IMG/VR virus record: IMGVR_UViG_3300045996_002343 | Span: 1-53,993 of that record | Strand: one strand, 5' to 3' | Origin: a virus | DNA length: 53,993 nucleotides | Part shown: in pieces, positions 8,485 to 17,554 of the stretch | How the letters are laid out: each line of letters opens with the position of its first letter | Numbering within the stretch: position 1 is the first letter of the stretch | The notes under the pieces: model-generated | Told to the model about the DNA's origin: nothing | What the model saw: only the letters and a program-made list of their open reading frames with translations | The model's database searches: none | Program-made: the position numbers and the translations under genes

Positions 8485-10002
8485 ATGGCAGCACCATCAG
8501 TCCTAGAACAAGAAAATCCGACAGCGGTAGCTACCAAAGTCGGTGGTGATGGGAAGCCTCAAGCGGATCTGAGGAAGGAGTACGTAGCTGGCGGTGCCTA
8601 CATGGTTACCGCCCCCTACCAAACTCTGAACTGGTCGGTCGACGAGCTGGAGCAGGACTTCGGAGATGACATCTACGACCGGATGCGCAACGATCCTCAG
8701 GTCGAGTCGGTCATCGAAATTCTCCGCCTGGCTGTTATTGCGCAAGGCATCTATCTGGTCCCCGCCGCCAAAACGACCGATACGGATTCGGGTGAGAACG
8801 CTGATGGAACGCCGGTCCAAACTGAAGAATCCAGGAAGGCCAAGGAGATCACTACCTTCTGTCGGATTGTTCTGGAAAACCTGGACACCGACTTTATCGC
8901 CAATACAATCTATGATCTCCTGGATGGGGTCATCTACGGCTCGAGGGTGGCAGAGCTGGTCTATCACATCCCAGAGCATGGCCCTTTGAAGGGAAAGATG
9001 GCTCTGAAGGATGTAAAGATCAAGCCCCGCAAGGCAGTAGCGTTTGTGGTGGATCGGTTCATGAACGTGGTTGGGATTCTTGGACGACTTCCAAGCCAAC
9101 CTGCTACCTTCACATTAGGATCAATCGACAAGCTGGACAAGATTCCCAACCTGCTGCCAAGAGAGAAGTTCATCGTCTTCACCTTCAGGCCAGTCAACGA
9201 AGATCCGCGAGGCACCTCGGTAGCCCGCCCTGCATACACTCCTTGGTGGATCAAGATGCAGACGTGGCCAGAATATCTGAAGTTCATTACCCAGTTCGCT
9301 GGCCCATCAATCATCGGCACAACTGCAGAGAATGCAGAGAACACCCCACTCATCGATCCCAGCACGGGTGAGCCGATGGTGGATATCGCTGGAAACATCA
9401 TCTTCACCGAGCCCGAAGATGCCATGAAGGATGCTCTGGAGAACTTCAGGAATGGATCCGTTATCGCGCTTCCTTTCGGGGCCACTGTCAAAACCCTCGA
9501 CGTTCAGCACATTGGATCACCTTTCACCGATGCAATTGAACTCTGCGACAGGCAAATTGCAAAGGCAATCCTTTCCCAGACCCTCGCAACAGAAGAAGGA
9601 CGATATCAAGCAAGGGCGGCTGCACAAACTCATCAAGACGTCCTCGGATTAGTAGTTCAGAACCTGAAGGCAATTATTGCAGCGGTCATCAAAAGCGACT
9701 TGCTGAGAGCTTTGGTCAGCTACAACTTCGGGGCAGATATGATTCATCTGACTCCTGATGTCTCACTCACCCAAACCGAGCAGCACGACTTTGCAGTGAA
9801 CGCTCAAGCGATTGCCGGCCTCTACAAATCGGGATACATCCACTCCAGCCAGATGCCGCAGATCGATTCGATGATCGGACTACCTCCTAGAGATCCAGAT
9901 GCAAAGCCGGATGAGCCAGCTCAAGCACCTGCTGCTCCTCCGAATTCGCAACAACAGAAAGCACCTCCTAATGAGCCAGCAAAAACCGCTCCGACTAATT
10001 GA
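8485..10002 (+). CDS. Portal protein
   Basis: A 505-residue protein with the hallmarks of DUF935/Mu-gp29-like portals: RNDPQVESVIEILR near residue 70, a long central alpha/beta part (KPRKAVAFVVDRF, PREKFIVFTFRP), a helical wing (CDRQIAKAILSQTLATEEG) and a Pro/Gln-rich tail. Twelve copies form the DNA channel at the capsid vertex. It is followed directly by the head protease, decoration and capsid genes, the usual head-module order. Confidence 0.85.
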   Translation: MAAPSVLEQENPTAVATKVGGDGKPQADLRKEYVAGGAYMVTAPYQTLNWSVDELEQDFGDDIYDRMRNDPQVESVIEILRLAVIAQGIYLVPAAKTTDTDSGENADGTPVQTEESRKAKEITTFCRIVLENLDTDFIANTIYDLLDGVIYGSRVAELVYHIPEHGPLKGKMALKDVKIKPRKAVAFVVDRFMNVVGILGRLPSQPATFTLGSIDKLDKIPNLLPREKFIVFTFRPVNEDPRGTSVARPAYTPWWIKMQTWPEYLKFITQFAGPSIIGTTAENAENTPLIDPSTGEPMVDIAGNIIFTEPEDAMKDALENFRNGSVIALPFGATVKTLDVQHIGSPFTDAIELCDRQIAKAILSQTLATEEGRYQARAAAQTHQDVLGLVVQNLKAIIAAVIKSDLLRALVSYNFGADMIHLTPDVSLTQTEQHDFAVNAQAIAGLYKSGYIHSSQMPQIDSMIGLPPRDPDAKPDEPAQAPAAPPNSQQQKAPPNEPAKTAPTN

Positions 10003-10006
10003 GTGG

Positions 10007-11434
10007 ATGTCCAACCAGATCTGGGCAATCACTCCCGATATGCTGGGAGTAATGCAGGAGATTGCTCATCGGGAGGGTAATCTTGAAGCTGTGATGGCCA
10101 TGAGAGGCCAGCCTCTAGAGCATTCCAGCTACACCACGATGCGTGGCTCAACCGCGGTCATTGATGTAATCGGTCCCATCTCTCGTTATGGATCTTTCTT
10201 CAGCATGATCTCCGGCGGTTGCAACGTCGAGACGCTTGCAAAGGATTTCACCGGAGCTATCAACTCCGGAGGGGTCCAGAGGATCGTTCTGAACATTGAT
10301 TCTCCAGGAGGGGCTGCAAGCGGGGTCCAGGAACTGGCATCGATGATCCGCAACCTCTCCATGGAAAGCGGCAAGGAAGTAATTGGTTACGTCAGCGACC
10401 GAGCAGCTAGCGGGGGCTACTGGATTGCGGCGGCTTGCAGCAAGATCATTTGTTCTCCATCCGCAATGCTGGGATGCATCGGAGTTGTCGCAACATTCCG
10501 ATCCACTCAAGAACGTGATGAGAAGAACGGCGTGGTCTACAAAGAGATTGTGAGCTCGCTCACTCCCTTCAAAAGACCTGATCCCTTCAAGTCAGAAGGA
10601 GAGGCTCAGTATCTGAAGCTGATTGATTCGGTGGCTCAACAGTTCATCGAGTCGGTAGCTGACTTCAGAGGCTTCACCGGGTCGTTGGAAGAGAAAGCAA
10701 AATTGTGCGGCGAAGGGTTGATGTTCGTCGGACAAGAAGCGGTAGAGGCAGGACTCGCCGATGCCGTGGGTTCGTTAGAGTCCATTCTGAAAGAGCCGGC
10801 CGCGCATAAGCCGATGCCGGGGAGATCACTACAAATGAGTACCGCCAATCAAGAGGGGCCTACTGCCGGAGAACGCCTTGCGGCTTTCTTCACAGGGCTC
10901 ATCAACGGGAACTCTGAACCTCCCAAGGTGGAGGCAGCCGCAGAGACCCAAGTGCAACGATTCGAAGATACTCCTGCTTACAAGGAAGGGCTCAAGAAGC
11001 TCCAGGTACAGGCTAAGGGAGTCTTCGAGACTGCCACTGCTGACTTCATCGCTCAGCAGAAGAACTCTCTCAGGGTGATGCCTGCAGAGGAGCATCTGAT
11101 CTCCTTCCTGATGAACCAGCTCTACGAGGACGACCTTCGGGCAGCCTTCGAATCGCCCCAGCTGGTAGGTGAGGGAGCAGTGGGAGTTCAAGTAGGCAGC
11201 CGGGTCGAAGCCTTTAAGGCTCTGATTCAGAAGAGGACTCCCCACTCTCTGACGGGTGAGCGTCTGGCCGCAGTCCTTCCGGATGACGCCGCCGTGCTCG
11301 ACACCAAGGACAAAACGCCAAACTCTGGATTGGCTGAAGGAACTCCCTCTGCGGAGAGACTCGCGCGACTCAAGAGCTTGACCCCTCTGGGGTTGGAGGT
11401 CCTCAAGGACCAGAACGGGAACGGAAAGCACTAA
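10007..11434 (+). CDS. Head maturation protease, S49 (SppA/ClpP-like) with scaffold-like tail
   Basis: A 475-residue protein. Residues about 45-265 form an S49 peptidase: NIDSPGGAASG (97-107) and the nucleophile Ser135 in RAASGGYW, then SPSAMLGCIGV. The C-terminal 200 residues are helical and charged, as in lambda C, where the tail acts as scaffold and is lost on maturation. An in-frame ATG exists at 9899, but it lies deep in the portal gene. ATG 10007 keeps the complete domain and follows the portal stop. Confidence 0.88.
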   Translation: MSNQIWAITPDMLGVMQEIAHREGNLEAVMAMRGQPLEHSSYTTMRGSTAVIDVIGPISRYGSFFSMISGGCNVETLAKDFTGAINSGGVQRIVLNIDSPGGAASGVQELASMIRNLSMESGKEVIGYVSDRAASGGYWIAAACSKIICSPSAMLGCIGVVATFRSTQERDEKNGVVYKEIVSSLTPFKRPDPFKSEGEAQYLKLIDSVAQQFIESVADFRGFTGSLEEKAKLCGEGLMFVGQEAVEAGLADAVGSLESILKEPAAHKPMPGRSLQMSTANQEGPTAGERLAAFFTGLINGNSEPPKVEAAAETQVQRFEDTPAYKEGLKKLQVQAKGVFETATADFIAQQKNSLRVMPAEEHLISFLMNQLYEDDLRAAFESPQLVGEGAVGVQVGSRVEAFKALIQKRTPHSLTGERLAAVLPDDAAVLDTKDKTPNSGLAEGTPSAERLARLKSLTPLGLEVLKDQNGNGKH

Positions 11435-11435
11435 G

Positions 11436-11861
11436 ATGCCTACTTCAGCAACCCACGTCTACACAAACGCAGGACTGCTTCCGTACATGGATCCGGACGA
11501 TGCCGTTGAAATCAGCGTCAAGCTGGTTGCATCCACTGACTACGCTGCAGGTCAAGTTCTCGGTGAAGTCGCAGCCACTCCAGGTGTCTTCGGCGTCTAC
11601 GGAGACGCAGGGGCTGGTGGTCTGGATACAGCCCGTTGCCTCCTGCACTACGACTGCCAGACGGATGCCGATGGCAAGGTCACACTTTCTCCTACTGCCT
11701 CTCAGGGAGGCGGTGAGCATCTGGAGAAGCTTGAAGGGGCACCTGCTTACTTCAAGGGAACGTTCCGGTGCCAGGATCTCACTGGACTGACTGCCGATGC
11801 AGTCGCTGATCTCGGCCGACTCATTCAGGGGACGTTCTCGGACGGCATCCTGGTAATGTAA
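11436..11861 (+). CDS. Head decoration protein (lambda D-like)
   Basis: A 141-residue protein of the size and pattern of D-type cement proteins (small, Gly/Ala rich; ILVM at the end; AGQVLGEV in the middle). Placed between protease and capsid genes, as in lambda. These trimers clamp the expanded shell. The start lies just after the protease stop. Confidence 0.8.
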   Translation: MPTSATHVYTNAGLLPYMDPDDAVEISVKLVASTDYAAGQVLGEVAATPGVFGVYGDAGAGGLDTARCLLHYDCQTDADGKVTLSPTASQGGGEHLEKLEGAPAYFKGTFRCQDLTGLTADAVADLGRLIQGTFSDGILVM

Positions 11862-11876
11862 GGAAACCCCACTAAA

Positions 11877-12896
11877 ATGGCAACATTCGTTTACCCAACC
11901 AGCCAGGAGCTTTCCCTGATTGCTCAGGAAAAGGCCCCTCGATTGATGGCCGACAGGCCGATCTTCGACATCATGCCTGTGCGTGATGTCGATGCGTTCC
12001 TAGTTAGCTGGGAACAGATGGACAACTACACAGGGCTGCAGAACCTCCGTGGGCTGAACGGCGAACCCACGAGAGTCAAGCACCTGGGTTCCAAGCGCTA
12101 CGATATGCGCCCCGGGACCTACGGCGAGTTCACGACCATCGATGAGATGGAACTGACTGCTCGCCGTCAACTGGGAACGCACGGGACGGTGATCGACGTC
12201 AGCGACCTGGTGATGATGCGTCAGGATCATCTGTTAGGCCGCCGACTGGATCGCATCGAGTGGATCGGCTGGAAGCTTCTGACGGCTGGAATCTTCTCCG
12301 TAGCACTGCCATACGGAACTGGAGTCCTGCACACAGATGCATACACCTTCCAGACGTTTACTGCTTCCCCTCTGTGGACCGTCCCAGCAACTGCTACCCC
12401 GCTGCTGAACCTTCGGGCAATCAAGCTGCTGGGTCGTGGCAAGGGGGTCAACTTCGGCAACGGTGCTAAGCTCTACATGAACCAGACGATGGTGAATGCA
12501 CTGTTGAACAACTCCAATGCGAATGACCTCTACGGTCGACGCCACACCGGCCTGCAGACCCTCAACAACCTGGCCGACTTCAATGCACTCTTCATGGGCG
12601 ATGACCTTCCTCAGGTCGTTGTCTATGATGAGGGGTATCTGGACGAGAACGGGACCTTCCAGCTGTTCATTCCAGATGGCAAGGCAGTCCTGGTTGGTCG
12701 TCGAGCAGGTGGAGAGCGGATCGCTGAATACCAGATGACCCGCAACGTCAACAATCCGGATATGGCTCCGGGCGCCTACATGAAGGTCTTCGATCGAGGG
12801 GAAACTCACGTGCCCCGCTCCCTCGAGATCCATGATGGTCACAACGGCGGCCCGGCCATCTACTACCCAGGCTCGATCGTTGTCCTGACGATCTAA
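11877..12896 (+). CDS. Major capsid protein (lambda E-like)
   Basis: A 339-residue HK97-fold capsid protein of the E family: RPIFDIMPVRDVDAF near the N-terminus, a long spine-like segment with DVSDLVMMRQD, KLYMNQTMVNALL in the central A-domain region, and ending in YYPGSIVVLTI. It follows the decoration gene as in lambda. The gene uses a narrow, GC-rich codon set compared with its neighbours, consistent with high expression. Confidence 0.9.
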   Translation: MATFVYPTSQELSLIAQEKAPRLMADRPIFDIMPVRDVDAFLVSWEQMDNYTGLQNLRGLNGEPTRVKHLGSKRYDMRPGTYGEFTTIDEMELTARRQLGTHGTVIDVSDLVMMRQDHLLGRRLDRIEWIGWKLLTAGIFSVALPYGTGVLHTDAYTFQTFTASPLWTVPATATPLLNLRAIKLLGRGKGVNFGNGAKLYMNQTMVNALLNNSNANDLYGRRHTGLQTLNNLADFNALFMGDDLPQVVVYDEGYLDENGTFQLFIPDGKAVLVGRRAGGERIAEYQMTRNVNNPDMAPGAYMKVFDRGETHVPRSLEIHDGHNGGPAIYYPGSIVVLTI

Positions 12897-12914
12897 CAGG
12901 CCAGGAGCAATCGA

Positions 12915-13277
12915 ATGCCAAAGATTACCGAATACACAACCGACATCACCGAGGAAGCTAAATCAGCCCTCGAGGTAGCCACCAACGACGGAGAGGGATC
13001 TCCAGCTCCTGGTCAGCCAAGCGTTCAGGCCGAAGGGGGCCCATTGGAGGGCGTATCGACGACGACTGAGATCATTGCCGAAGCCGAGAAGGAACTCTCG
13101 ACGGGGGCGGCTCAGAAGTTTGAGATCGTCCACAACCTCGTAGGGACTCGCTACAAAGGAGAGCAGTTCACCTTCAAGGAGTTCTGCAAATCTCTCAACA
13201 TGGATCGAGAAGCTGGTCGAGCCGAGCTCTTCCGGCTGATCGATGCCGGAGCCGTCAAGCGAGTAGAGAAGGAATAG
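12915..13277 (+). CDS. Head-associated protein, unknown
   Basis: A 120-residue acidic protein. The first 60 residues are low-complexity and probably disordered. Residues 68-120 form a compact part (FTFKEFCKSLNMDREAGRAELFRLIDAGAVKRV) that looks like a small winged-helix. Lambda has FI in this position, a helper of DNA packaging. Function here not established. Confidence 0.7.
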   Translation: MPKITEYTTDITEEAKSALEVATNDGEGSPAPGQPSVQAEGGPLEGVSTTTEIIAEAEKELSTGAAQKFEIVHNLVGTRYKGEQFTFKEFCKSLNMDREAGRAELFRLIDAGAVKRVEKE

Positions 13278-13304
13278 CGAGAGCTAGAAGGGCCCACTTC
13301 AATC

Positions 13305-13748
13305 ATGGCACTAAGCACTGCACAACTACAGCAAAAGATCCGGAGAGAAGTGGGCCTTCCTGACAATGAAGAATTGAAGCTTCAAGTCGAGGAAGCCTGG
13401 GAGCAATACGAGGATCGAGGGCTTCTGGGAAGGAGCCTTCGATACCTCTACGCGAAGCGGGACGCTCTGAACTGGATCCTAGGCCAGAACTGGAAACTCT
13501 TCAACTGGGTTGATCAAGGAGTAGTCCAGTCAGATTCGGACCGCTTCAAGCACCTGACTGAGATGCTTGACCGACTCGAAGAGGAGCTTGTCAGGATCGA
13601 GACCAGCGGAAGGAACAACCGAGTAATCGCCGTAGGGACAATTACCGCTCAGAACCCCTTGGACAATCCTTACGGATTGCCGGATCCTAACTCCAGGATC
13701 TACCGAGGAGATGCAGTCCTGAGGCGCGGAAAGATTAACCGGAGGTAA
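13305..13748 (+). CDS. Probable head-tail connector protein
   Basis: A 147-residue, mostly helical protein (LQQKIRREVGLPDNEELK; LRYLYAKRDALNWILG) with a basic C-terminal tail. Its place right after the capsid genes and the helical bundle character fit a connector/adaptor that joins the portal to the tail. No specific family recognised. Confidence 0.6.
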   Translation: MALSTAQLQQKIRREVGLPDNEELKLQVEEAWEQYEDRGLLGRSLRYLYAKRDALNWILGQNWKLFNWVDQGVVQSDSDRFKHLTEMLDRLEEELVRIETSGRNNRVIAVGTITAQNPLDNPYGLPDPNSRIYRGDAVLRRGKINRR

Positions 13749-13753
13749 CTACC

Positions 13754-14167
13754 ATGGGGCTATCACCCCGCCAAGAAATCCTTTTTACCTCCGTGGTCGA
13801 TTTGTTCGAACCAGTAATGGAAGTCCAAGGAAAACTTGACTCCGATCCTGGCAAGGCCAAGAAGCGCTACCGGATCAAGCATCGAGATGTCCGTTGCTTT
13901 TGGCGTCAGTCCGTTTCGCAAACGGTCCCGCTACAGGTAGGGACTCTAGAAGCCGCAGGGCATCATACCTTTTCATTTGCAGAGGATCAAGAGATTCAGG
14001 ACGACTGGTATATCATCGATAGGACGCCTGGAACGACCGAGAACCATTCATGGCAGGTTGTGAGCAAACCCCAAAGAATTCAGAAGCGCGGCGATCGAGA
14101 CGCGGGTCAAGTCATTGTCCAAGCAATTCTGGTCGACACACCACATCAAGATATTCCAAGCTCATAA
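13754..14167 (+). CDS. Probable head-closure or neck protein
   Basis: A 137-residue protein, beta-rich in the middle (GHHTFSFAEDQEIQDDWYIID), located between connector and tail-terminator candidates. Size and order match head-closure (stopper) proteins. SD GGAGG lies upstream of ATG 13754. The stop overlaps the next ATG (TAATG). Called from synteny. Confidence 0.55.
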   Translation: MGLSPRQEILFTSVVDLFEPVMEVQGKLDSDPGKAKKRYRIKHRDVRCFWRQSVSQTVPLQVGTLEAAGHHTFSFAEDQEIQDDWYIIDRTPGTTENHSWQVVSKPQRIQKRGDRDAGQVIVQAILVDTPHQDIPSS

Positions 14168-14256
14168 TGGGACCAAAACCTTCCGGAAACATCGCGGGCG
14201 CCCTCTCTACCACCGGCGCCTGTAAGCAAGTAAGACTGATTGGGAGCTCCCGATAA
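14167..14256 (+). CDS. 29-residue coupled mini-gene
   Basis: A short frame of 29 codons, MGPKPSGNIAGALSTTG onward, basic and Gly/Ser rich. Both ends are TAATG overlaps, with the preceding neck gene and with the following gene, so a ribosome could pass through it by reinitiation. It may encode a tiny virion peptide or only couple translation of its neighbours. Confidence 0.4.
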   Translation: MGPKPSGNIAGALSTTGACKQVRLIGSSR

Positions 14257-14774
14257 TGCCGGTGATAGAAAGCCGATCTCTCATAAGCGACTTCTTCAAG
14301 GTCATGCGTCGAAGGATTTCCGACGTTTGGCCTGAAGTCATTGAGGAAGCCGAGGATGCTTCCGAGGGTAAAGTTCGGGGGATTTTTTCTCTAGATGAGA
14401 TGGGCGATACCCCTTTCGCAATGTTCGAAGCTCCCTTTTGCATTATCTATGTGAGTTCCTTCGACCGATCGAATTCAGCTGCAATGGATTCTCAGGAGTG
14501 GAGATGCCTCCTGGAGATTATCTATGTACGCTCTCCTGAACAAACTTCTGAAGAGTTAATGGAGAGGATGGTACAGCTACAGATCTACCTAGAGACCTAT
14601 CCCAACGACGTACTGGATGGGGTAGGTCAAATTGCCAGAGTCCACGGGATGCAGAATGCCCGTGGAGGTGCCAATGCTGCTTTCATCGAAAGGCACTTAC
14701 CTTCTAGAGCAGCTGCCATGCAAGTAGAGGCATGGATATCGAACGATCCTCTTCCCTTGGGAGATAGCAGCTAA
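14256..14774 (+). CDS. Probable tail terminator/completion protein
   Basis: A 172-residue alpha/beta protein (CLLEIIYVRSPEQ; MVQLQIYLETYP) immediately before the major tail protein. This size, order and strand pattern fit the terminator that caps the tail tube. The start overlaps the previous stop. The stop overlaps the start of the tail-tube gene. Assigned by position. Confidence 0.6.
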   Translation: MPVIESRSLISDFFKVMRRRISDVWPEVIEEAEDASEGKVRGIFSLDEMGDTPFAMFEAPFCIIYVSSFDRSNSAAMDSQEWRCLLEIIYVRSPEQTSEELMERMVQLQIYLETYPNDVLDGVGQIARVHGMQNARGGANAAFIERHLPSRAAAMQVEAWISNDPLPLGDSS

Positions 14775-15226
14775 TGGCTACAAAACCGGTTCATCTGATC
14801 GGGAGACATACTAACATCCAGATCACTCCAGCAACGATTGTTGACACGACTGGTGTACTGACAGAGGTTACTGCCAGCAACAAGAACTTTGCAGGCCGCG
14901 CAGATCGCTTCGAGATGCGGAACAATCCTGTATCGGACGAAATCTCGGCGATGGACGACGTCCAGACCAACGAGGTTGTCCTCAAGGATAACTGGTCGCT
15001 GACCCTCAACGAGATCGAGCGATACTCGGAAGTGCATCTGGCCGATCTCCTTATGGGGTGGTCGCATTTCAAGATCACTGCCATCATGGGTGGCAAAACC
15101 TGGGTCCTGTGGTGCACTTATGGACCTTCAACCTTCCCTGCTGAAATGGGGAAGAGCATCGCGTCGGTAGAGTTCCGCATCATCGCGATCGGTGCTGATA
15201 ACCCGACATACCTCCCAACTGCTTAA
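14774..15226 (+). CDS. Major tail tube protein
   Basis: A 150-residue beta-rich protein (WSLTLNEIERYSEVHLADLL; SIASVEFRIIAIGADNPTY) placed before the G/GT chaperone pair and tape measure, exactly where siphoviruses encode the tube subunit. The fold pattern is consistent with tube/Hcp-like barrels. No cysteine-rich or Ig domain is attached. Confidence 0.75.
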   Translation: MATKPVHLIGRHTNIQITPATIVDTTGVLTEVTASNKNFAGRADRFEMRNNPVSDEISAMDDVQTNEVVLKDNWSLTLNEIERYSEVHLADLLMGWSHFKITAIMGGKTWVLWCTYGPSTFPAEMGKSIASVEFRIIAIGADNPTYLPTA

Positions 15227-15247
15227 GGCTAGAGCAAGGAGTGATCA

Positions 15248-15715
15248 ATGCCTAAAGTGAATCCGTTCGCTAACCGGAGGCCAGGTGCGCCTCCGGTTAC
15301 CCAAATCTTTACCCATCCGGACTTTCCAGACACAGAAGTAGAGATGACACTTTCACAGATCAACTCGGTGGAAGTCTCTGTCTCGCTTGAAAAGGCACGA
15401 AACCTCTATACCCAGCATGGAGGCGAGGACGAAGATGGTAACCCTCGATACTGCATGCTGGCCGGACCCCCCTTCAAGGTGTCGCTGGAGTATCTCTCCT
15501 ACTGTACAGCTTTAGAGGCCATGCAGAAGGATAGCGACGATCCCTATGACTGGCTGGAGCTTATGGGCATGGCTCTCTACATGGAGCCTATCTTCGATCA
15601 GGTCAAGGACTTTTCAGGAAAGTTTCTACCTGATATGAAAGACCCTTTCCGGCCGGCCCGCACCTCGGATTCGTCGAAGATTGCCTCGAGCTTGGACAGC
15701 CCCACCCAGAGCTGA
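15248..15715 (+). CDS. Tail assembly chaperone, short form (G)
   Basis: A 155-residue protein starting at ATG 15248 after a GGAG site. It has the typical split of tail chaperones: a folded N-terminal domain and a shorter C-terminal end. Tail chaperones bind the tape measure and recruit tube subunits, and are absent from the mature virion. A -1 slippery heptamer lies in the last quarter of the gene and yields a longer GT form. Confidence 0.8.
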   Translation: MPKVNPFANRRPGAPPVTQIFTHPDFPDTEVEMTLSQINSVEVSVSLEKARNLYTQHGGEDEDGNPRYCMLAGPPFKVSLEYLSYCTALEAMQKDSDDPYDWLELMGMALYMEPIFDQVKDFSGKFLPDMKDPFRPARTSDSSKIASSLDSPTQS

Positions 15716-15903
15716 GCGAGAGGCATGACTTCCTGTTGAGGGGGATCTACGATCTACTTCGCCAGATCGCTGGGCAACAGGGAGTGGATGTTAGCCGATT
15801 CCCAGAAGTCACTCCACTGGGAGTTGGCTACATTCAGGATCTGACGACCATCCGGATGGAACGGGCCAAGGAATACAAGAAGGCTAAAGATGCGCAAGAG
15901 TGA
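15248..15903 (+). CDS. Tail assembly chaperone, frameshifted long form (GT)
   Basis: The -1 frame stays open from 15634 to the stop at 15901-15903 and encodes 84 residues after the shift (through LLRGIYDLLRQIAG to KDAQE), giving about 218 residues. No start or ribosome site explains this frame otherwise, and it fills the gap between G and the tape measure. This is the conserved G/GT arrangement of long-tailed phages. Confidence 0.8.
15643..15649 (+). promoter_or_regulatory. -1 ribosomal frameshift site (CCCTTTC)
   Basis: In the G frame the codons read gaC CCT TTC, a canonical X XXY YYZ heptamer. Slipping back one base re-pairs Pro and Phe tRNAs on CCC TTT. It lies after the last -1-frame stop (15631) and before the G stop (15713), the only region where the shift can work. 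A GC-rich stretch follows, but no clear pseudoknot was seen. Confidence 0.75.
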
Positions 15904-17551
15904 TCAAGGCGACTGGATCGATCCGCCTCCTCCTCCTGAGGACGATGGGCATCAAATAAAGAAGCCCCAGTATACCGGTCCAGCTGAAAGGTTGGGCCGT
16001 GCAAACTGGATAGAGTTGTGGGCACAGGACCGGGGAGATGAGGACGAGAAGTTCGATGCCGCCTACCTGAGGCATCAAGCGACCAAAGCCTACATTGCAG
16101 CTGATCAGGCGTTGGGCATTGAATCGGGTCGATACGCTCCCCAATTCTCTGGCCCTAATCAGGAAGTCAGTAAGTGGCAGCAGATTGTTGATGCAGTCAA
16201 GAATGCAGAGGTAGTCGCCCCAGGGCAGCTAGAGGATGCAGAATACAAGCTAGCCCAGGCCATGGATCGGCTGACCGAATCGCAGAAGCAAATGTTGATG
16301 AGGGGAAGAGTCGGGGATTTTTCAGGACCTTATCAAGACGTCCAGAAGTGGCAGAATATGCTCAATGAACTCCTCAGCAAGGGAGGAACAGCAGAGCAGA
16401 TTGCCGATGCTAACTACAAGCTCAAGCAGGCCAAGACGAAACTGGATGAAATAGAGCAGAAGCCTGATGAGGGATTCTGGAAGAATCTTGCCGATACCCT
16501 GATACCCCGCAGGTATCGTCAGATTATGCAAGTTCCCCTGCCCCCTAAGTTCACTGACTTTATGAGCCGCTTCTCTTTCATGGGAGGCTCTGGAGGGGCT
16601 GGAGGCGGAGGTCCTTGGAGTAGAGTTCTGGCTGGTAATGGAGGTTCGGGAACGTTGGGAGCTCTTCTGGCTCCGATTATGGGCAGGATAACCATCCCCG
16701 CCATCGCAACCGCAGCAGCTCTCTATCTGGTGGTCCAGGCAGGTAAGAAGCTAGTCGACCATATTGTTGACTCTGCCAGAGCCCAGGAGGAATATCGCAA
16801 GGCCATAACAGCTTCAGGATCCACGGCAGAGCAGATGGGCTTCTTCATGGCTGCTGGCTTCAGCCCCTCCCAGGCTGCCCAACAGGCAGCTGGGTTGAGG
16901 GGGCGGCTGTTTGAGGACCCCTTTGCCATTATGGCATCACTGCAAATAGGCGGCAGTGGGATGGCCGCTCCTAGATTCTCTAGAAGGGATATCAACGAAG
17001 GGGCAATTCTCCAACAGCACATTGAACTTCTCAGGCAGATCACCGATGCTGAAGAGCAACTCTATCAGGCAAGACAACTGGGCCTGGAAGGATCGCTGGA
17101 TGTAGTCAAAGCATCCGATCGGCAGTGGGAAAGGATCAAAACCGCCGGCGAGCAGACAGGCCAGGCTGGCCACACAGGCGTCCAACGGAATCTTCGAGAT
17201 GCCAGTCTCCAATGGGATGCCTTCAATCAATCTTTGCAGAACTTCAAGAACTCTACTGCCTCTATGGTAGCTCCCGCCTTCAATGAGATCCTGGGCTTCT
17301 TCACCTATCTAACCAATGCCGCTGCTGTCGGAGCTGGCAGGTTTACTCCTGGAGGTAGCGGGATAGATCCTGCAACTCAGGCCATCAAGGATAACACCAG
17401 AGAGCTTCAGCGCAACACTGGGGCAATTGCTGGCCAGGGAATCTACGGAGGTGGTGAGAGGGTTCGAGGAGCTATTCCTGCTCACATGCGCGGTGAGATG
17501 TATCGTCAGGCAATGAACGGAGCATCTTATCGCTGGGGAGCATTTGGATAG
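15890..17551 (+). CDS. Tail tape measure protein (short)
   Basis: A 553-residue protein directly after the GT chaperone, starting inside its end with AAGAAGG six bases upstream. Two similar helical repeats are visible (FSGPNQEVSKWQQIVDAVKN and FSGPYQDVQKWQNMLNELLS), then a Gly-rich hinge and a hydrophobic helix near residues 268-285 (IPAIATAAALYLVVQAG). Tape measures set tail length and pass into the host envelope. At about 1.5 Angstrom per residue the tail would be near 80 nm, an inference from known phages. Confidence 0.8.
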   Translation: MRKSDQGDWIDPPPPPEDDGHQIKKPQYTGPAERLGRANWIELWAQDRGDEDEKFDAAYLRHQATKAYIAADQALGIESGRYAPQFSGPNQEVSKWQQIVDAVKNAEVVAPGQLEDAEYKLAQAMDRLTESQKQMLMRGRVGDFSGPYQDVQKWQNMLNELLSKGGTAEQIADANYKLKQAKTKLDEIEQKPDEGFWKNLADTLIPRRYRQIMQVPLPPKFTDFMSRFSFMGGSGGAGGGGPWSRVLAGNGGSGTLGALLAPIMGRITIPAIATAAALYLVVQAGKKLVDHIVDSARAQEEYRKAITASGSTAEQMGFFMAAGFSPSQAAQQAAGLRGRLFEDPFAIMASLQIGGSGMAAPRFSRRDINEGAILQQHIELLRQITDAEEQLYQARQLGLEGSLDVVKASDRQWERIKTAGEQTGQAGHTGVQRNLRDASLQWDAFNQSLQNFKNSTASMVAPAFNEILGFFTYLTNAAAVGAGRFTPGGSGIDPATQAIKDNTRELQRNTGAIAGQGIYGGGERVRGAIPAHMRGEMYRQAMNGASYRWGAFG

Positions 17552-17554
17552 GCC

